Numbered from the stretch's first letter, positions 45,083-57,324 are shown. The stretch is DNA of 64,000 bases from Diplodia intermedia (GCA_021495925.1 JAKEKT010000001.1:434001-498000); one strand, 5' to 3'. Translations and numbers: made by a program. The notes: generated by a model not told the origin, from the sequence alone.

Positions 45083-46739
45083 ATGGAGCTCCCTCACCAG
45101 CCTCGCAACGACCAATTTCACATGCCTTTTAGAAGTGATACGCCCAGAGCCTCTCTCCTCTCGCATGCTCCCGTCCACCAAACTTCCCCTTCCGCCATGC
45201 CGTCGTCGGCCTTGTTGGTTCCCCTCAAGCAGGAGAACGTTCAGCCGCAGTCATTCGAGGACCATGATGACTTCTTCGGAAACCCCTCATCGGGGCCCTC
45301 TGACCTCTCGCTCATGGACTACGACTACCCTTGTCAGCACCCCGATTTCCCTAATTACCAAGTTACCGCGCCATCGCACCCGCCCGCCCCGCCGGACGCA
45401 CTCAACTATGCGCCGCAGCTCCGAGCGGATCATCAGTATCCACATGCTGAGTGCCAGTACGTTCCGCCTGAGCATGACCCGACCTGTCCCAGGACGTTCT
45501 CCGGCCTGGGCCCCGACCAGTTGTCCGAGATCTGCTTTCCACCGGGCTACCAGTTCCCCGGCCAGCGGCAGGGCTTCTGCTTCCCCAGCCACGGCTATCA
45601 GCTATCCTCACCGCGGATGGGAGGCCCAATCAGAAGTCAGTCCCCACCCATGGACACCGGCTTCTACCCAACGCCCCCTTCGCAGTGTCTGCCTTTCCGC
45701 AACACGCCAGAATACCATCTGAAGCCAGACTTTGGCCCGGCGCTCCGGGACGACCGAAATGAGCAGGATGACAGGAATGACGACAAGAACGAGCCGTACG
45801 CAAAGCTCATCTACAGAGCGCTCATGGAAAGGCCGGACCATACGATGGTGTTGCGGGACATTTATGCGTGGTTCCAACGCTACACCGACAAGCCCAAGGA
45901 GAGCAATACCAAAGGATGGCAAAACAGCATCCGGCACAACCTCTCGATGAACGGCGTGAGTATCCCAACCCCGCTCCACACGGGCCAGCTAACCAGAAGT
46001 GTCGCAGGCCTTTCAGAAGGTTGAGCAGCCGGCAGGGGAGGATTCGAAGAAATCCAACATGTGGTGCCTGACTGGTGAAGCGATTCGCGAGGGCGTCAAA
46101 TCGACGACGCGCTATCGCAAGAAGGAGCAGCAGAAGCGCGGTTCGAAGAACTCGCACAACCCCAACCATCGTCCATCGGCCCAGAGGCAAGCCGCTGGTG
46201 CCAGGGGCGGTGACGCGACGAAACGATCCACGGAAAAACGGCAGGTCCAGCAGCGACAGCAGTCTGAGCAGGACTTGTTCGAGCACGGCCTTGGAATAAT
46301 CCACGACGCGCCGCTGAATCCAGAAGACGAGCCCTGCGCGAACCCATACATGCTGGAGCCGATTGCCGAAGGGTCGCACACGCCTTACGTCTATCCGCTG
46401 CGCGACTACATGCAACACAACCTTGCCCACTCGGAGGCTTCTGACTCGAGGTGCACGTCACTTTCGCCTGCCGCCCTCACTCCTTACCAGTCTTTCCCTC
46501 AGAGCCCGATGCAAGACCAGAGCTGGGGCTGCAATACCATGTCAGACGTGCCATCTCTGTTCGCCCCCACTACTGGCTACTTTGCGGGATGCATGGGCCT
46601 AACACCCCCATCGCCGTCTGACGGTGGTGACCCACCGACCCCGGCCAACAACCCGGGAGGGCTGGACATAGACCCCGAGGGTCACTTGGTCCCGCCTGCA
46701 CCCACAACCTTCTTCGAGGTGGAGGGTGCTATGATGTAG
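45083..46739 (+). CDS. Forkhead-domain transcription factor
   Basis: Exons 45083-45955 and 46008-46739 (534 aa). The winged-helix domain starts at ~237 (EPYAKLIYRALMERPDHTMV), continues with LRDIYAWFQRYTDK and the recognition helix GWQNSIRHNLSMNG (~278-291), then after the splice AFQKVEQPAGEDSKKSNMWC and a basic wing (STTRYRKKEQQKRGSK). Flanking regions are Pro/Gln/Ser-rich and acidic, as in activation domains. The intron lies inside the DNA-binding domain. Nuclear. No forkhead-associated domain is present, unlike yeast Fkh1/Fkh2. The target pathway cannot be inferred. Confidence 0.93.
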
Positions 46740-48786
46740 GAAGTTTGGGGAATCTTCTCCTTGTGCGAGTCCTCTTTCCAATCGCCTTGTCCGCATCAGA
46801 TGCTTGTTCAATCCGTTCGCTCGCTTCCCCTCTGGCTTTCACACTTGTCCAGTTACGATGTCTTTTGGTCTTTTCGCACATACCCACGGTCAACCCCTCG
46901 TCTGCACTGTGCTGCAACGAAAATCCACCCTGTCTGCACAGCTTCTGTTTGACGGCTAGCATGTTTTTCTGATTCCCCTTTTCGGTATCTGGCGAGCAAC
47001 GCTACCTGCTTCTGATCTCTCGAACCCTCTGCCCCTGTTCTCGTGTGTTTCAATATCATGCAGATGGCAAGTCGTCCATGTACAAGTCTGTATTGCCCCC
47101 GAACAAATGTAGGAGCGTTTTATTGCATTCTTACTTGCTTTCATTTCCTTGTCTCATCTGGAGCTGGAGCTGGCCCTTCGGTAGCAGAGCAAGCACAGAA
47201 ACAATTCAAGTGCGCTTACGCCATGCGTTGCAGATCAGACTGCAAGTGATTAGGTTTGCTGCTGCGTCGGCGATGCTTCCGACGACGAACCTCTCCGAGT
47301 ATCCGGTGTACTCAGTCGAATGACTAGACTCCGCGTCATCCGCAGCAGCAGTGCAATTCGTGAATACGAGATGACTTCCAGGGATGGCCCGACCTGGACG
47401 GCGACGGCTCTGCACTAGTTCCTCACCGCACCCAAACCCACATCCCGCCACACTGGGCTCAGCAAGATGCATACCGGCAACAGACAGGCCTAGCTCGCCT
47501 GCAGACGCCCGCCGACACAATGGCGGACCGTAGCGTGCATATGGACATGCTTCGTAAACGCTGTGCCAACACGGGCGCAAATTAAAGAAGCGCGAAGCTT
47601 CAGGACGCACCGCTGAACCTGGCTCCAAGTTGCAGCATAGAGAGTCTTCTGTCAAGACCAATCCAGGCGTCCGGTGGGTAGAGGACAGCCAGCTCAACGC
47701 CGTCTCTTTGATTTTCTCACTTGAAGCTTCGTCTTTACTTGTGGGCGCGAATGCTCGCTTAATGTGACAGGGGTATGCATCAGCAAGGCAAGATGTTCCC
47801 TGATGAGATCAGATGTCTGCCAGCGAAGAACATCCAAATGGCATGTAACTCCAAGTAGATGCAAGTCAACAGAGGGCCTCAAAATATGGCTGGCCATACT
47901 TGAATAACGGAACATGTAGGCTCCAGGATATCGCGTGGTCGTACTTCAATTGGTTACCTATGTAGTAGCAGGAAATGCGCGAAGAGTTGCATCCGCCGAT
48001 CCCCGATGCGCACAACATGCGACAAGGTATTGCTGCACGGACAGGATCTGGGACTACGTATGTGAGTCGATCTCGGGGTATGTATGGCTCGACATTCTTG
48101 CTGGCAATGCCTCAAGGTTCGATTTGCCTTGTTGCCTTGGAAGCGAGGGGAAGGGGAGAGCGGCGCACCGGAAGGGAAGTCGCGGCCGCACACCCGACGT
48201 GTTCGTTGCATCGCTGCGTGAGAGCAGCAGTGCAGCAGGCACTTACCGCGCAAGGGGAACACCCAGAACAAGCACGTGGAGCAAACCGGGTCATTGGGTC
48301 AATCTTGAGGCAGACAGAGGGGACTGGTGCAAGTGAAGGGGAAGCTACGCCGCTCGGGCTCCTCGTTCTATCTGACACACGAAACACCGCCCCGACAACC
48401 CAAACTGGGTCGTTCCGCCTCCCTTTGTCGATCCGGCCGGCAAACGGATTTCATGCAGCGCGCGCAGGGGAGAAGCAGAGCTGCTGTCAAGCCTCCCGTT
48501 TTCCGTCTCACGCCGCCTTCTCTGGGGTAATTGTGCGGAGGAGAGATTGTCCACCAATGGCCCGCGGCGCACGGCACTCGCGAGCGCTGCGAGATGCGGA
48601 GACGGCTGCGCCTTACTCGTTGCAGTCAAGGGAATCAAACGAAGCCTCCTCGACATTTCCCCATCAACGACGCGCGGATAAACCCACTGGCGAGATTGAG
48701 GTCTCTGCCCGCCCGTCCATAAATATGGCGGCCGGCCCGCCAATGCTCCCTCGTAGGCACCCACTCGTTTGCAATCGTCGCCCAGC
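46740..48786. other. 2.0-kb gene-free stretch
   Basis: 3' flank of the forkhead gene and promoter of the GH28 gene. A CATAAATAT element (48718-48726) lies ~60 bp before the GH28 start. The longest frame (47975-48823, +) overlaps that start and looks spurious. Confidence 0.5.
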
Positions 48787-50203
48787 ATGTTGTCCGGTGG
48801 AGCCGTCGCGCTCCTGTTCCTGAACGCCGCCGCGTCCCTGGCTTCTCCCGCCACCCACCACCATGCGAGGCTGCGCGAAGCTGTCTCGATAGGGCCGCAG
48901 CCCGCTTACAGGCCGATGCCCGACTCGCCCGCCAGGAACAAGACCTGCGTCGTGCCCGCGGCGGGCGATGGCTCCGACGACGCGCCCGCCATTCTTGAAG
49001 CCTTCCAGAGCTGCAGCCCGGGCGGCACCGTGGTCATGTCTGCGAACACGACCTACAGCGTTGGGACTGCTCTGGATCTGACGTTCCTGGAGCATGTCGA
49101 TTGGGGTAAGTCTTGAGTCCAGACCGCAAGCGAGAGCGAGCCAGGAACAGGGCCGAAGCAGAGCCAATCGCAACAGGGAGACGTACTAACCTGATCCTAC
49201 AGTAATCGAGGGCACCATCAAGTTCACCGACGACACGGACTACTGGCAGGCCAACGCCTTCAACCAGACGTTCCAGAACGCCACCACCTTCTTCCAGCTG
49301 GGCGGCGAGGACGTCAACGTCTACGGCGGCGGCACCGTGGACGGCAGCGGCCAGGCGTGGTACGACCTGTACGCCGAGGACATCTACATCCTGCGCCCCA
49401 TCCTGTTCGGCACCATCGGCCTCCACGGCGGCTCCATCAGCAACATCAAGCTGCGCTACAGCCCGCAGTGGTACAACCTCGTCGTCAACAGCAGCGACGT
49501 CGTCTTCTCCAACATCGACATCGCCGGCGGCAGCGTCTCGGCCAACCCGGCCAAGAACACGGACGGCTGGGACACGTACCGCAGCACCAACATCGTCATC
49601 CAGGACAGCCACATCAACAACGGCGACGACTGCGTCTCCTTCAAGCCCAACAGCACCGAGATCGTCGTGCAGAACCTGTGGTGCAACGGCAGCCACGGCA
49701 TCAGCGTCGGCTCGCTCGGCCAGTACGCCGGCGAGGTCGACATCGTCGAGAACGTCTACGTCTACAACGTCAGCATGTCCGACGCCTCCGACGGCGCCCG
49801 CATCAAGGTCTGGCCCGGCGCGCCCGCCTCGCTGTCCGGCGACCTGCAGGGCGGCGGCGGCCTCGGCAGCGTCAACAACATCACCTACGACACCATGCGC
49901 ATCGCCAACGTCGACTACGCCGTCGAAATCACCCAGTGCTACGGCCAGAAGAACCTGACCCTGTGCAACGAGTACCCCTCCAACCTCACCATCTCCAACA
50001 TCCTCGTCAAGAACTTCGAGGGCACCACCTCCGACAAGCACGACCCCCTTGTTGGTTACTTGGTTTGCTCCAGCCCCGCCGTCTGCAGCAACATCACCCT
50101 CGAGAACATCGACGTCGTCAGCCCCTCCGGCACCAACCTGTTCACCTGCGACAACATCGACGAGGGCTCCTTGGGAGTGAACTGCTCCGCGCCTGCGTCT
50201 TAG
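48787..50203 (+). CDS. Secreted GH28 pectinase (exopolygalacturonase type)
   Basis: Exons 48787-49105 and 49203-50203 (439 aa). Signal peptide (GGAVALLFLNAAASLA). Beta-helix enzyme with the four GH28 motifs: NTDGWDT with Asp227, GDDCVSFK with Asp248/249, GSHGISVGSLG with His271, and RIKVWPG (306-308 RIK). The W after NTDG and the KVWPG ending suggest the exo-acting branch rather than endopolygalacturonase. It cleaves galacturonate from pectin ends and fits a plant-associated or saprotrophic life. Many N-glycosylation sequons are present. The intron acceptor at 49202 gives a perfect join (W-VIEGT). Confidence 0.95.
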
Positions 50204-51240
50204 GAATAGGGATGGTGGATGAAGAAAGGGTAAATAGATTAGAAATCTGAAATTCGATTCAAAGTTCCCGACCTCGAAATAGTAGTGAAGCGTTCGGGAG
50301 TGCTGTCCTTGGTATCGCGGATTGGCGTGTGGCGTTCGAGCTCTCGGCCCCGCCGGATTTCAAGTTTCGGATTGGCGTTGAGCGTGACGCCCAGCCGCCG
50401 CCTGAAGGGTCCGCCGATTTCGCCTTTCTAATTGGGACAGCGCCGAGTCCAAGGTCACGAAAGCCCCTGCAAGACTTGTTGCAGACGGGATCAAAGGCTG
50501 GATTAGAAAATGTTCAATGTCGCTTGCTGATCAAGAATGTCGCGCCCGTATCTGTGCCACATGAGCGAATCTCAGCCTCAGCAGCTCTTCATAGGCGGTC
50601 TCGATCTGCGGCGCTGAAATGTTGCCTCCTCACTCATGTGACCCGGTCCAGGAGGCTGCCCGTTGGGACAACCATCTCTGGTGGATCTGAATGAGGAAGT
50701 CTTGATCCGCCGGCGCACACGAAACTATGACCTGAAACCGGGGGGGCATGGAAGGCATTTCTGTAGCATGTGGGGAAGCTTCGTGAGAAAACTTCGTGAT
50801 CGAGCTTGACGAACGGGCGAACTAGATGCGGCACGGGATAACGCGGTGATGACAATAGGAATGAAGTTTGGCGTAAGGAATCCTTTTTTGAATTTTTGCG
50901 CTTCTCGTCGCTGCCGAATCACTTGAGATCGTCAAAAATTCGTCAGGGTGCACTGAAGTTGTCTTCCTAACTACAGCGCAGAAGTCTTCTGGTACGAAGG
51001 CCTCCCATGGTATGCAGCCAGCAACGCTACCGAATCCCCGAAACCGTTTGCACCGAATGAAGAAAGAGCATTGCCTGCGAATGAATTGTCAGCTCCGCGG
51101 TTCCTTCAGAGCTTCGATTCTTTGCTCGCCCGAGGCTTCATTCTTTTCTCCGTTCGAATGTTCCCTCCCTCCAAGCGATCTGCTCCGAGTTGTCGTGTAC
51201 GTACCATTTTTGATGAAACCCTCTTTTTCCAACCCAGCGC
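50204..51240. other. Intergenic, convergent 3' flanks
   Basis: Between the stops of the GH28 and eS21 genes. No gene is seen. Confidence 0.5.
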
Positions 51241-51595
51241 TTACCGGCTGGCGCTCCAGACGCTCTTAAGGAAACCGTCGCGCTGAGTCAGGCGGTTGAT
51301 GGAGTCGTCGCTCTCGCCCATGGCGCGGACGAAACCGCAGAGGGCGTAGGTCTGGTTCTCGCCGGTGTAGCGACCGTTCTCGTCGACCTTGCCGACGGAG
51401 ATCTGGACGGAAGCGTGGTCCTTGGCCTGGATGATGCGGTTGGTGGCCGAGCACTTGCGGGGGACGTAGCTGGTGGGAGATGTTAGTTGTGCTTCCTTCT
51501 CCCGGTGCACTCGCCGTCGTGCAGGATATAAAAACGGGGTGCCGCTGCGAGGGAAAGACTCACAGGTCGACGAGCTCGCCGCGTTCGTTCTCCAT
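51241..51595 (-). CDS. RPS21: 40S ribosomal protein eS21
   Basis: Exons 51595-51564 and 51469-51241 (86 aa, normal size for fungal S21). MENERGELVDL is joined by the splice to YVPRKCSATNRIIQAKDHAS and VQISVGKVDENGRYTG, and it ends SINRLTQRDGFLKSVWSA, all typical. The intron splits the 11th codon, close to the start, as is common in fungal ribosomal protein genes. Cytosolic small subunit, needed for 3' maturation of 18S rRNA. Confidence 0.97.
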
Positions 51596-52085
51596 TTTGA
51601 CTGAGGTTGGTGGGGGGTCGTGGGAGGGGTGGTTGGGCTGAGACTACGGTGGTTGTCGCTGCTGCTGTCGTCGGTCGTCGCGAAATTGGCGTGCGAAGAC
51701 CCGCAGTGCGATGCCAGCTCGCTAAGCCCTATTAGCGCGCCACGTGATCTCTCGATGCAGCAACACCGCACTCGGCAGAACCTTTGCATCACCAATGCCG
51801 AGAATTTCCAGATTCCAATAAAGCTAAAGGGGCTGCGATGCGGCATGATGGGGACTCCATCATGGGCCCACTCTGAAGTCCAAATTCCCGCAGCTAGTAG
51901 CGGATTTGTGGGGTGACGGATCGCGCTCACCCATTAAGTGCATCAAGTATCGGATAGAGATGATTCGATCATGTCAGACATGATATATATCAGCAAAAAA
52001 TGTATAAAACACACCAAATCAGTCAAAGCCTGGTATCTCCCGGGGGTCATCCCCGAACGCCCTTCCAATCTAATCGCATCCAATA
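51596..52085. other. Intergenic
   Basis: Promoter of RPS21 and 3' flank of the hydrolase-phosphatase fusion. No gene. Confidence 0.5.
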
Positions 52086-54322
52086 TTACAAAGTCGGCGC
52101 CCGCTTCAAACCAACGTGATAGCGAACAAATAAGGTATCGATGAAATGCTCGTGCCGGATGCCCGGCGACCTCTTGTTCGCAAACTCGTTGATCGCATTT
52201 TGCAGCGTCCACCCGAGCCGTTCCACGAGGTAGCATACAATGAAAAAGCCTGTCCTGTTGAAGCCGTAATGACAGTGCACACCAATTAGTGGTAGGTCGT
52301 ACGATGCTGCTTCGCTGGGGATGCTAGCAGTCTCACCGCGAAGCCTGTCGATCAATGTGATGAATTGCTTGACTTCGTCCTCAGTGGGCGGAAGCTTAGA
52401 GACGGTTGGGAATTTGTGGTACTGGATACCCCCATTCTCCAGGCCTTTGGGATCATAAACCGGGCTCTCATGGCTGATATCGACGACGGCGCGGATCTTG
52501 CCTTGCCAGTCTTGTACAAAGACCCGAGGGCAATGCGCAGGATCAACTTCTCGCAGTGTCTTCATGGCGCGGAAGACACCGCCGATAGGCTCCGAGACTG
52601 GAGCGACGGCCTGCCATTTCTTCAAATTCTTGACGTCCCATTTCCCTTCGGTGGTGAGATACTTGAGTTGCCAGCCAAGCGAAAGTCTTTTGTCGACACG
52701 ATCGGCCAGAAAGCCTTGGATAAGGCCCGCCAGAGTCCTCGCTGTTGTCGGTGCATAGAGCAGGGCGTGGGAAGCGGGTGAGGGGAGGATGGCAGTTTTG
52801 AGACATCTTGCCTTTGGCTTCAGAGCTACCGATGCTTCTCCGTCGGTAGTCATCGAGACATCGAGCGGTGGTATCGAGTCGGTGTCGAGGCTATCGAGAA
52901 GTGTTTCCGAGCCGGTTCGATAAGTCTGTGGTGATCCGTTCGCACTTGTGAGATCTACTGGGGCTGCAGCGTCGACTACAACTTCTGCCCCCTTCTCCCG
53001 TGCGAGCCCAACATCTTTACTCAGGAAAGAGGCAATTTTACGAATCTCATTCGGTGGAGTAACGGGGTCTGCTTCTCCAGCAACGAGGAATACTGGCATA
53101 TCGAGGCCTGCCCAGACCTCCTTCCCGGGCATACCTTCGTCTTTCTTGGCCACGATACCTGAGTGGCCTCGGTACCATGTTCTTGGTAGTGTCCCTCGAG
53201 CCATGCTTTTCCAAACGGGCGTGCGACTTTGCTTATTGAAACGAACTTGAAGTTTCCTCGTCTCCAAATCGGCGTCGGGGCCGACGAATCTCCGTACACT
53301 GGCACTTTCTGTTCCACCTCTTCTATCCCACCGACGCCATAGATCGAAGATGGGGTTGGGGATGCTTAGCAGTTTGCTGAACTTAGCTGCTTCTTCCTCG
53401 GTTGGAGGCTCCGCCTTGGGGCAGATGGCAATGAAACCCAACACATGCTCAGACAAGAGCCGAGCGTCTGGAGCTGACGATGACGCCAGACAGACAGAGA
53501 TCGAACAACCGAGGCTATGTCCAATGAAGATTACACCTTGGCCGGCTTCTTTGTCACGGTGTTCGTCGACGACAGTCGCGAGGAGGGCAGCGAGGGCATT
53601 GACGTGATAGGCTTGAGGGTTCTTTGGCGCAAATTTGGAAAGACCGCAGCCTGGAAAATCGATGGCCAGACAAGGGGCCAGATTGACGAGACTGGTAAGA
53701 AGAGACTGAAATTGGGCAGCACAGCCACCAAGCCCGTGGACGAAAACAAGTAACGGGAGTGGAGCTGGCTTTTTAGGAAGCTTGTCGCTCTGAGGGTGTG
53801 GACGATAGAAGGTGCGGACCGAGGGGTACGTCCAGCCAGTACTGGAGACGGTGTAAGACTTGTATGTCGAGTGCTTCTTCAGCAGTCCGGGATCCGTAGC
53901 CACGGCATCTGGTGTCAGGGGTTAGCGTGTGACTTCCAACCCAGCATGCATTCCCCACCTAGGCCAATAGTATCTGAAACGCTACCGGAAGCGCTATCAT
54001 CGTTACCCCCCTTCTCCACAAGTCGTGCCCGATGCCTGTGAAGCAGCAGGCCGGGTATCAAGCCACAAATAAGAGAAATTTTGGCCATGTCCGAAATTGT
54101 CAGTGGACGAGCAGGATCGACACCGATCAGAGCGAGCAACCGACTTATGAGAGGGAGAAATCGACCTGCGGACCCGGATGAGAGCGGTGGAGAAGAGGTA
54201 TTGAGGGAGGTGAGACTTGAGAAATACTGCGGCTTAAGAATGGAGGCGAGGACATTTGGAACGAACAGCATTACGGCGACTGTAGCAGCGAGGGCGCCAT
54301 GGCCACGGTGAAGAAGTTCCAT
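52086..54322 (-). CDS. Alpha/beta hydrolase fused to a dual-specificity-type phosphatase
   Basis: Exons 54322-53959 and 53908-52086 (728 aa). Residues 1-~95 contain two hydrophobic segments (ALAATVAVMLFVPNVLASIL and ISLICGLIPGLLL), probably membrane-anchoring. The hydrolase part has HGLGG at 179-183 and the nucleophile Ser253 in GHSLG, then GEADPVTPP as the acid region. The C-terminal ~170 residues form a phosphatase domain with the CX5R loop in GVHCHYGFNRTG (Cys667, Arg673), resembling dual-specificity and RNA-triphosphatase-like enzymes. Both active sites look intact. An upstream in-frame ATG (54682) would add 120 residues of Pro/Arg/Ser-rich sequence; I prefer MELLHRGHG. Physiological substrates are unknown. 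Confidence 0.85.
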
Positions 54323-55339
54323 GTCCGGAGGGGACAGCAGAGAGGTCTGGAGGAGAGCCCGACCACTGCTGGTTTGGGGGGCTTGCAGCCGTCTGGGGTC
54401 GGGCGGCGGGCCAATGACGGGCGGGGGTGTGCGGCGTGCTTGCGCGGGTGGAGGAAAACGATCGACACGTAGAATGCGGCCGACGTGCAAGCTCAAGGGG
54501 CGTCGCGATAAAGACTCCGGATTGATGCTGCGCGCAGTGCGAATGCCGACGGGCCCGGAATGCCAGTAGTGCTCCACGTGGGCGATGCTGGGACGTGGGT
54601 CGTGCAGCGCGGCCCAGCAGCGGGTATGGCCGGCCAAGGTGGATGGTCGCTTGGGGCTGCTGGACGCCAGGGAGGAGCGCACTAAGCTCCAACACGTGCG
54701 GGCGCGGCAGGCAGGCAGGCGAGCTGCAGCTATGTGTTTGGTGTTGAAGCGCGACCGGGCGGTGACTCAAAAAAAAACAGGGCTGGCGCTGCCGATGACG
54801 TACCCAACACCAGCAACCTTAAGAGACATGGTCCTATCTCCAACGTGCATCGGCTGGAGCGCTCTCCCGGGCGGCTTTCGGGCTGAGACGCCATGGTTCT
54901 CAGGGCATGCGCCCCATGCAGGTTCCGGGTCGGGTGTCGTTCACGGTACTACTTCCCGCGCCTGAGGCAGCATTGCGTGTCGGAGAATCGGCTTCCCCGG
55001 CATCGGCAGGTGAGTGCCCCGCGCATTGCATTGGCCAATCAGGGACGGCCGACTGCTGCTGATGCACGCATCGCATCGTCTTTGGCCCGAGAGGGCCGTC
55101 TCGCGGCGTCTGACAGGCGGCGCGCCATCGGAAAAGCGTTGATAGGCTGCATGTGTGGAGCTAGCTCTCCGCAACGCCCAGCGATACAACCGACTCCAGG
55201 CGGTTCGCCAATAGCCGGCCGATGAGGGGTAGCTCGTTCGCGCCTTCTTCAAAATGTCTTGTGCCCTGCCATCTCTGCCCGCGGCAATTGCGCCTCCAGC
55301 CTGCGCAGCCTCCTCCAATTGCAGTGCCTGGACCCCACA
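54323..55339. other. Divergent promoter region
   Basis: About 1 kb between the fusion gene and the dihydroxyacid dehydratase gene. It holds an exact TGACTCA site (54763-54769). Frames here are not convincing. Confidence 0.5.
54763..54769 (+). promoter_or_regulatory. Gcn4/CpcA-type site TGACTCA
   Basis: An exact palindromic-type core of the general amino-acid control site, 571 bp before the dehydratase start codon and 441 bp before the start of the divergent gene. Confidence 0.4.
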
Positions 55340-57324
55340 ATGGACTCGGCAAACCTTCAGAAGCAGTCGGAACCTGAGGAGCCACGCTTCCTCAACTTCC
55401 CCCACGCCCCGGATGGCGCTACCCGGGATGGCAGACCGGTGCTGAACAGGTACTCGACTATCGTCACCAAGGGGCATGACTTTCCCGGTGCTCAGGCTAT
55501 GCTGTACGCAGCAGGCGTCCCCGACAAAGAGACGATGGAGACTGCCCCGCAGGTAGGCATTGCGTCCGTCTGGTGGGAGGGGAACCCGTGCAAGTAGGTC
55601 CTCCTTGCTGCACTGCTCCCATTGATCGCGCTAACTCGCGTCTTTCGCGTAGCATGCACCGTAAGCTGCATCTAAACCATGGCCGCTCCTAAGACGAGAC
55701 AACGCTGACGGGCCACAACAAAGTGCTTGATCTGGGAAAGGCTGTGAAGGATGCGGTTCAAAAGCAGGGAATGCTGGCATGGCAGTACAACACGGTTGGA
55801 GTGTCTGATGCCATCACCATGGGCGGAGAGGGTAGGTTGCAGCAAGCTCAAAGGATCGCTGCGTGCTGATCTCCCATAGGCATGCGCTTCTCCCTCCAGA
55901 CCCGTGAGATCATTGCAGACAGTATCGAGACTGTTACATGCGCACAGTTTCACGACGCCAATATCTGCATACCAGGCTGTGACAAGAACATGCCCGGCTG
56001 TGTCATGGCCATGGCACGTCACAACCGCCCGGCGCTGATGCTTTACGGCGGTTCCATCAAGCCCGGCTATTCGAAGCTGCTGCAGAAGCCCATCAACATC
56101 TCGACATGCTATGAGGCGCATGGTGCCATGGTCTACAATACCTTGAGAGCCGAACACGACCCTACAATCACGCAAGATGCCATCATGGACGATCTGGAGA
56201 AGAATGCGTGTCCTGGACCCGGCGCCTGTGGAGGCATGTACACGGCAAATACAATGGCCTCGGCCATTGAGACGCTTGGTCTTACCGTCCCTGGCTCATC
56301 CTCCACCCCTGCGGAGAGCCCGACCAAGATGCGAGAGTGCGCCAAGGCAGCTGAGTGCATCAAGGTCTGCATGGAAAAGAACATCAAACCGCGTGATATT
56401 CTCACGAGGAAGGCTTTCGAGAACGCCATGGTCATTATGATGGCTCTAGGTGGCAGCACAAATGGTGTTCTCCACCTACTCGCCATGGCTGGAACCGCCG
56501 GTGTGCCTCTTACGCTTGACGACTTCCAACACGTAAGCGACAAGATCCCCTACATCGCGAACCTTGCACCAAGTGGCAAGTTCTACATGGCAGAGCTTTT
56601 TGAAATCGGTGGCATCCCTTCTGTCCAAAAGCTCCTGATCACCGCGGGCTTGCTGGATGGCTCGACCATTACTGTCACAGGCAAGACGCTTGCGGAGAAT
56701 GTGGAGTCATGGCCCTCTCTCCCACAGGGCAATGACATTATCCGCACTCTCGACAACCCTATCAAAGCGACTGGTCACATCGAGATCCTGCGCGGAAACC
56801 TGGCTCCCGGAGGTGCGGTTGCAAAGATTACTGGTAAGGAGGGCTTGACCTTCACCGGAAAGGCAATGGTGTTTGACAAGGAAAGCGAACTTGACAAGGC
56901 ACTTGCTCAGGGTAAGGTCCCACATGGCGAGAACATTGTCATCTTGGTGCGCTACGAAGGCCCCAAGGGTGGCCCAGGCATGCCTGAACAGTTGAAGGCA
57001 TCTGCTGCACTCATGGGCGCCAAGCTCACAAACGTGGCACTAATCACGGACGGCCGGTACAGTGGAGCGTCCCATGGTTTCATTGTTGGCCACATCGTTC
57101 CAGAAGCAGCTGTCGGAGGCCCAGTCGCTATCGTCCGCAATGATGACGTGATCACCATCGATGCAGATAAGAACAGGCTCGATGTCCACCTCAGCGACGA
57201 GGAGATTAAGAAGAGAATGTCAGAGTGGAAACCTCCGAAGAGGCCTGTCACCAGGGGTGTCCTGGCGAAGTACGCCCGATTGGTGGGAGATGCCAGCCAC
57301 GGTGCGATGACGGATCTTTTCTGA
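55340..57324 (+). CDS. ILV3: Dihydroxyacid dehydratase (paralogue without obvious mitochondrial presequence)
   Basis: Exons 55340-55593, 55653-55660, 55724-55831 and 55880-57324 (604 aa). It dehydrates dihydroxyacids in valine/isoleucine synthesis. Iron-sulfur ligands are Cys84 (GNPCNMH), Cys157 (GCDKNMPGC) and Cys240 (GACGGMYTANT). The active-site region GRYSGASHGFIVGH is intact. Exon 2 is an 8-nt microexon (CATGCACC); including it is the only way to read NPCNMHLLDLGK. The first in-frame ATG gives MDSANLQKQSEPEEPRF, which is not an amphipathic basic presequence, whereas standard Ilv3 is mitochondrial. An out-of-frame ATG at 55254 might belong to an unresolved upstream exon. So it could be a secondary, cytosolic copy. 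Confidence 0.93.
55653..55660 (+). other. 8-nt microexon of the dehydratase gene
   Basis: It is flanked by a 59-bp intron (55594-55652, GTAGGT...GTAG) and a 63-bp intron (55661-55723, GTAAGC...AAAG). It supplies one base of Asn, all of Met-His and one base of Leu in NPCNMHLL. Confidence 0.88.

Noticed and set aside
47975..48823. 282-codon plus-strand frame before the GH28 gene
   Set aside because: It overlaps the GH28 start and promoter in another frame. Composition is Arg/Pro/Ser-rich without domains.
49034..50041. 335-codon minus-strand frame rich in Asp/Val/Gly
   Set aside because: It is antisense to the GH28 gene and has repetitive, non-protein composition.
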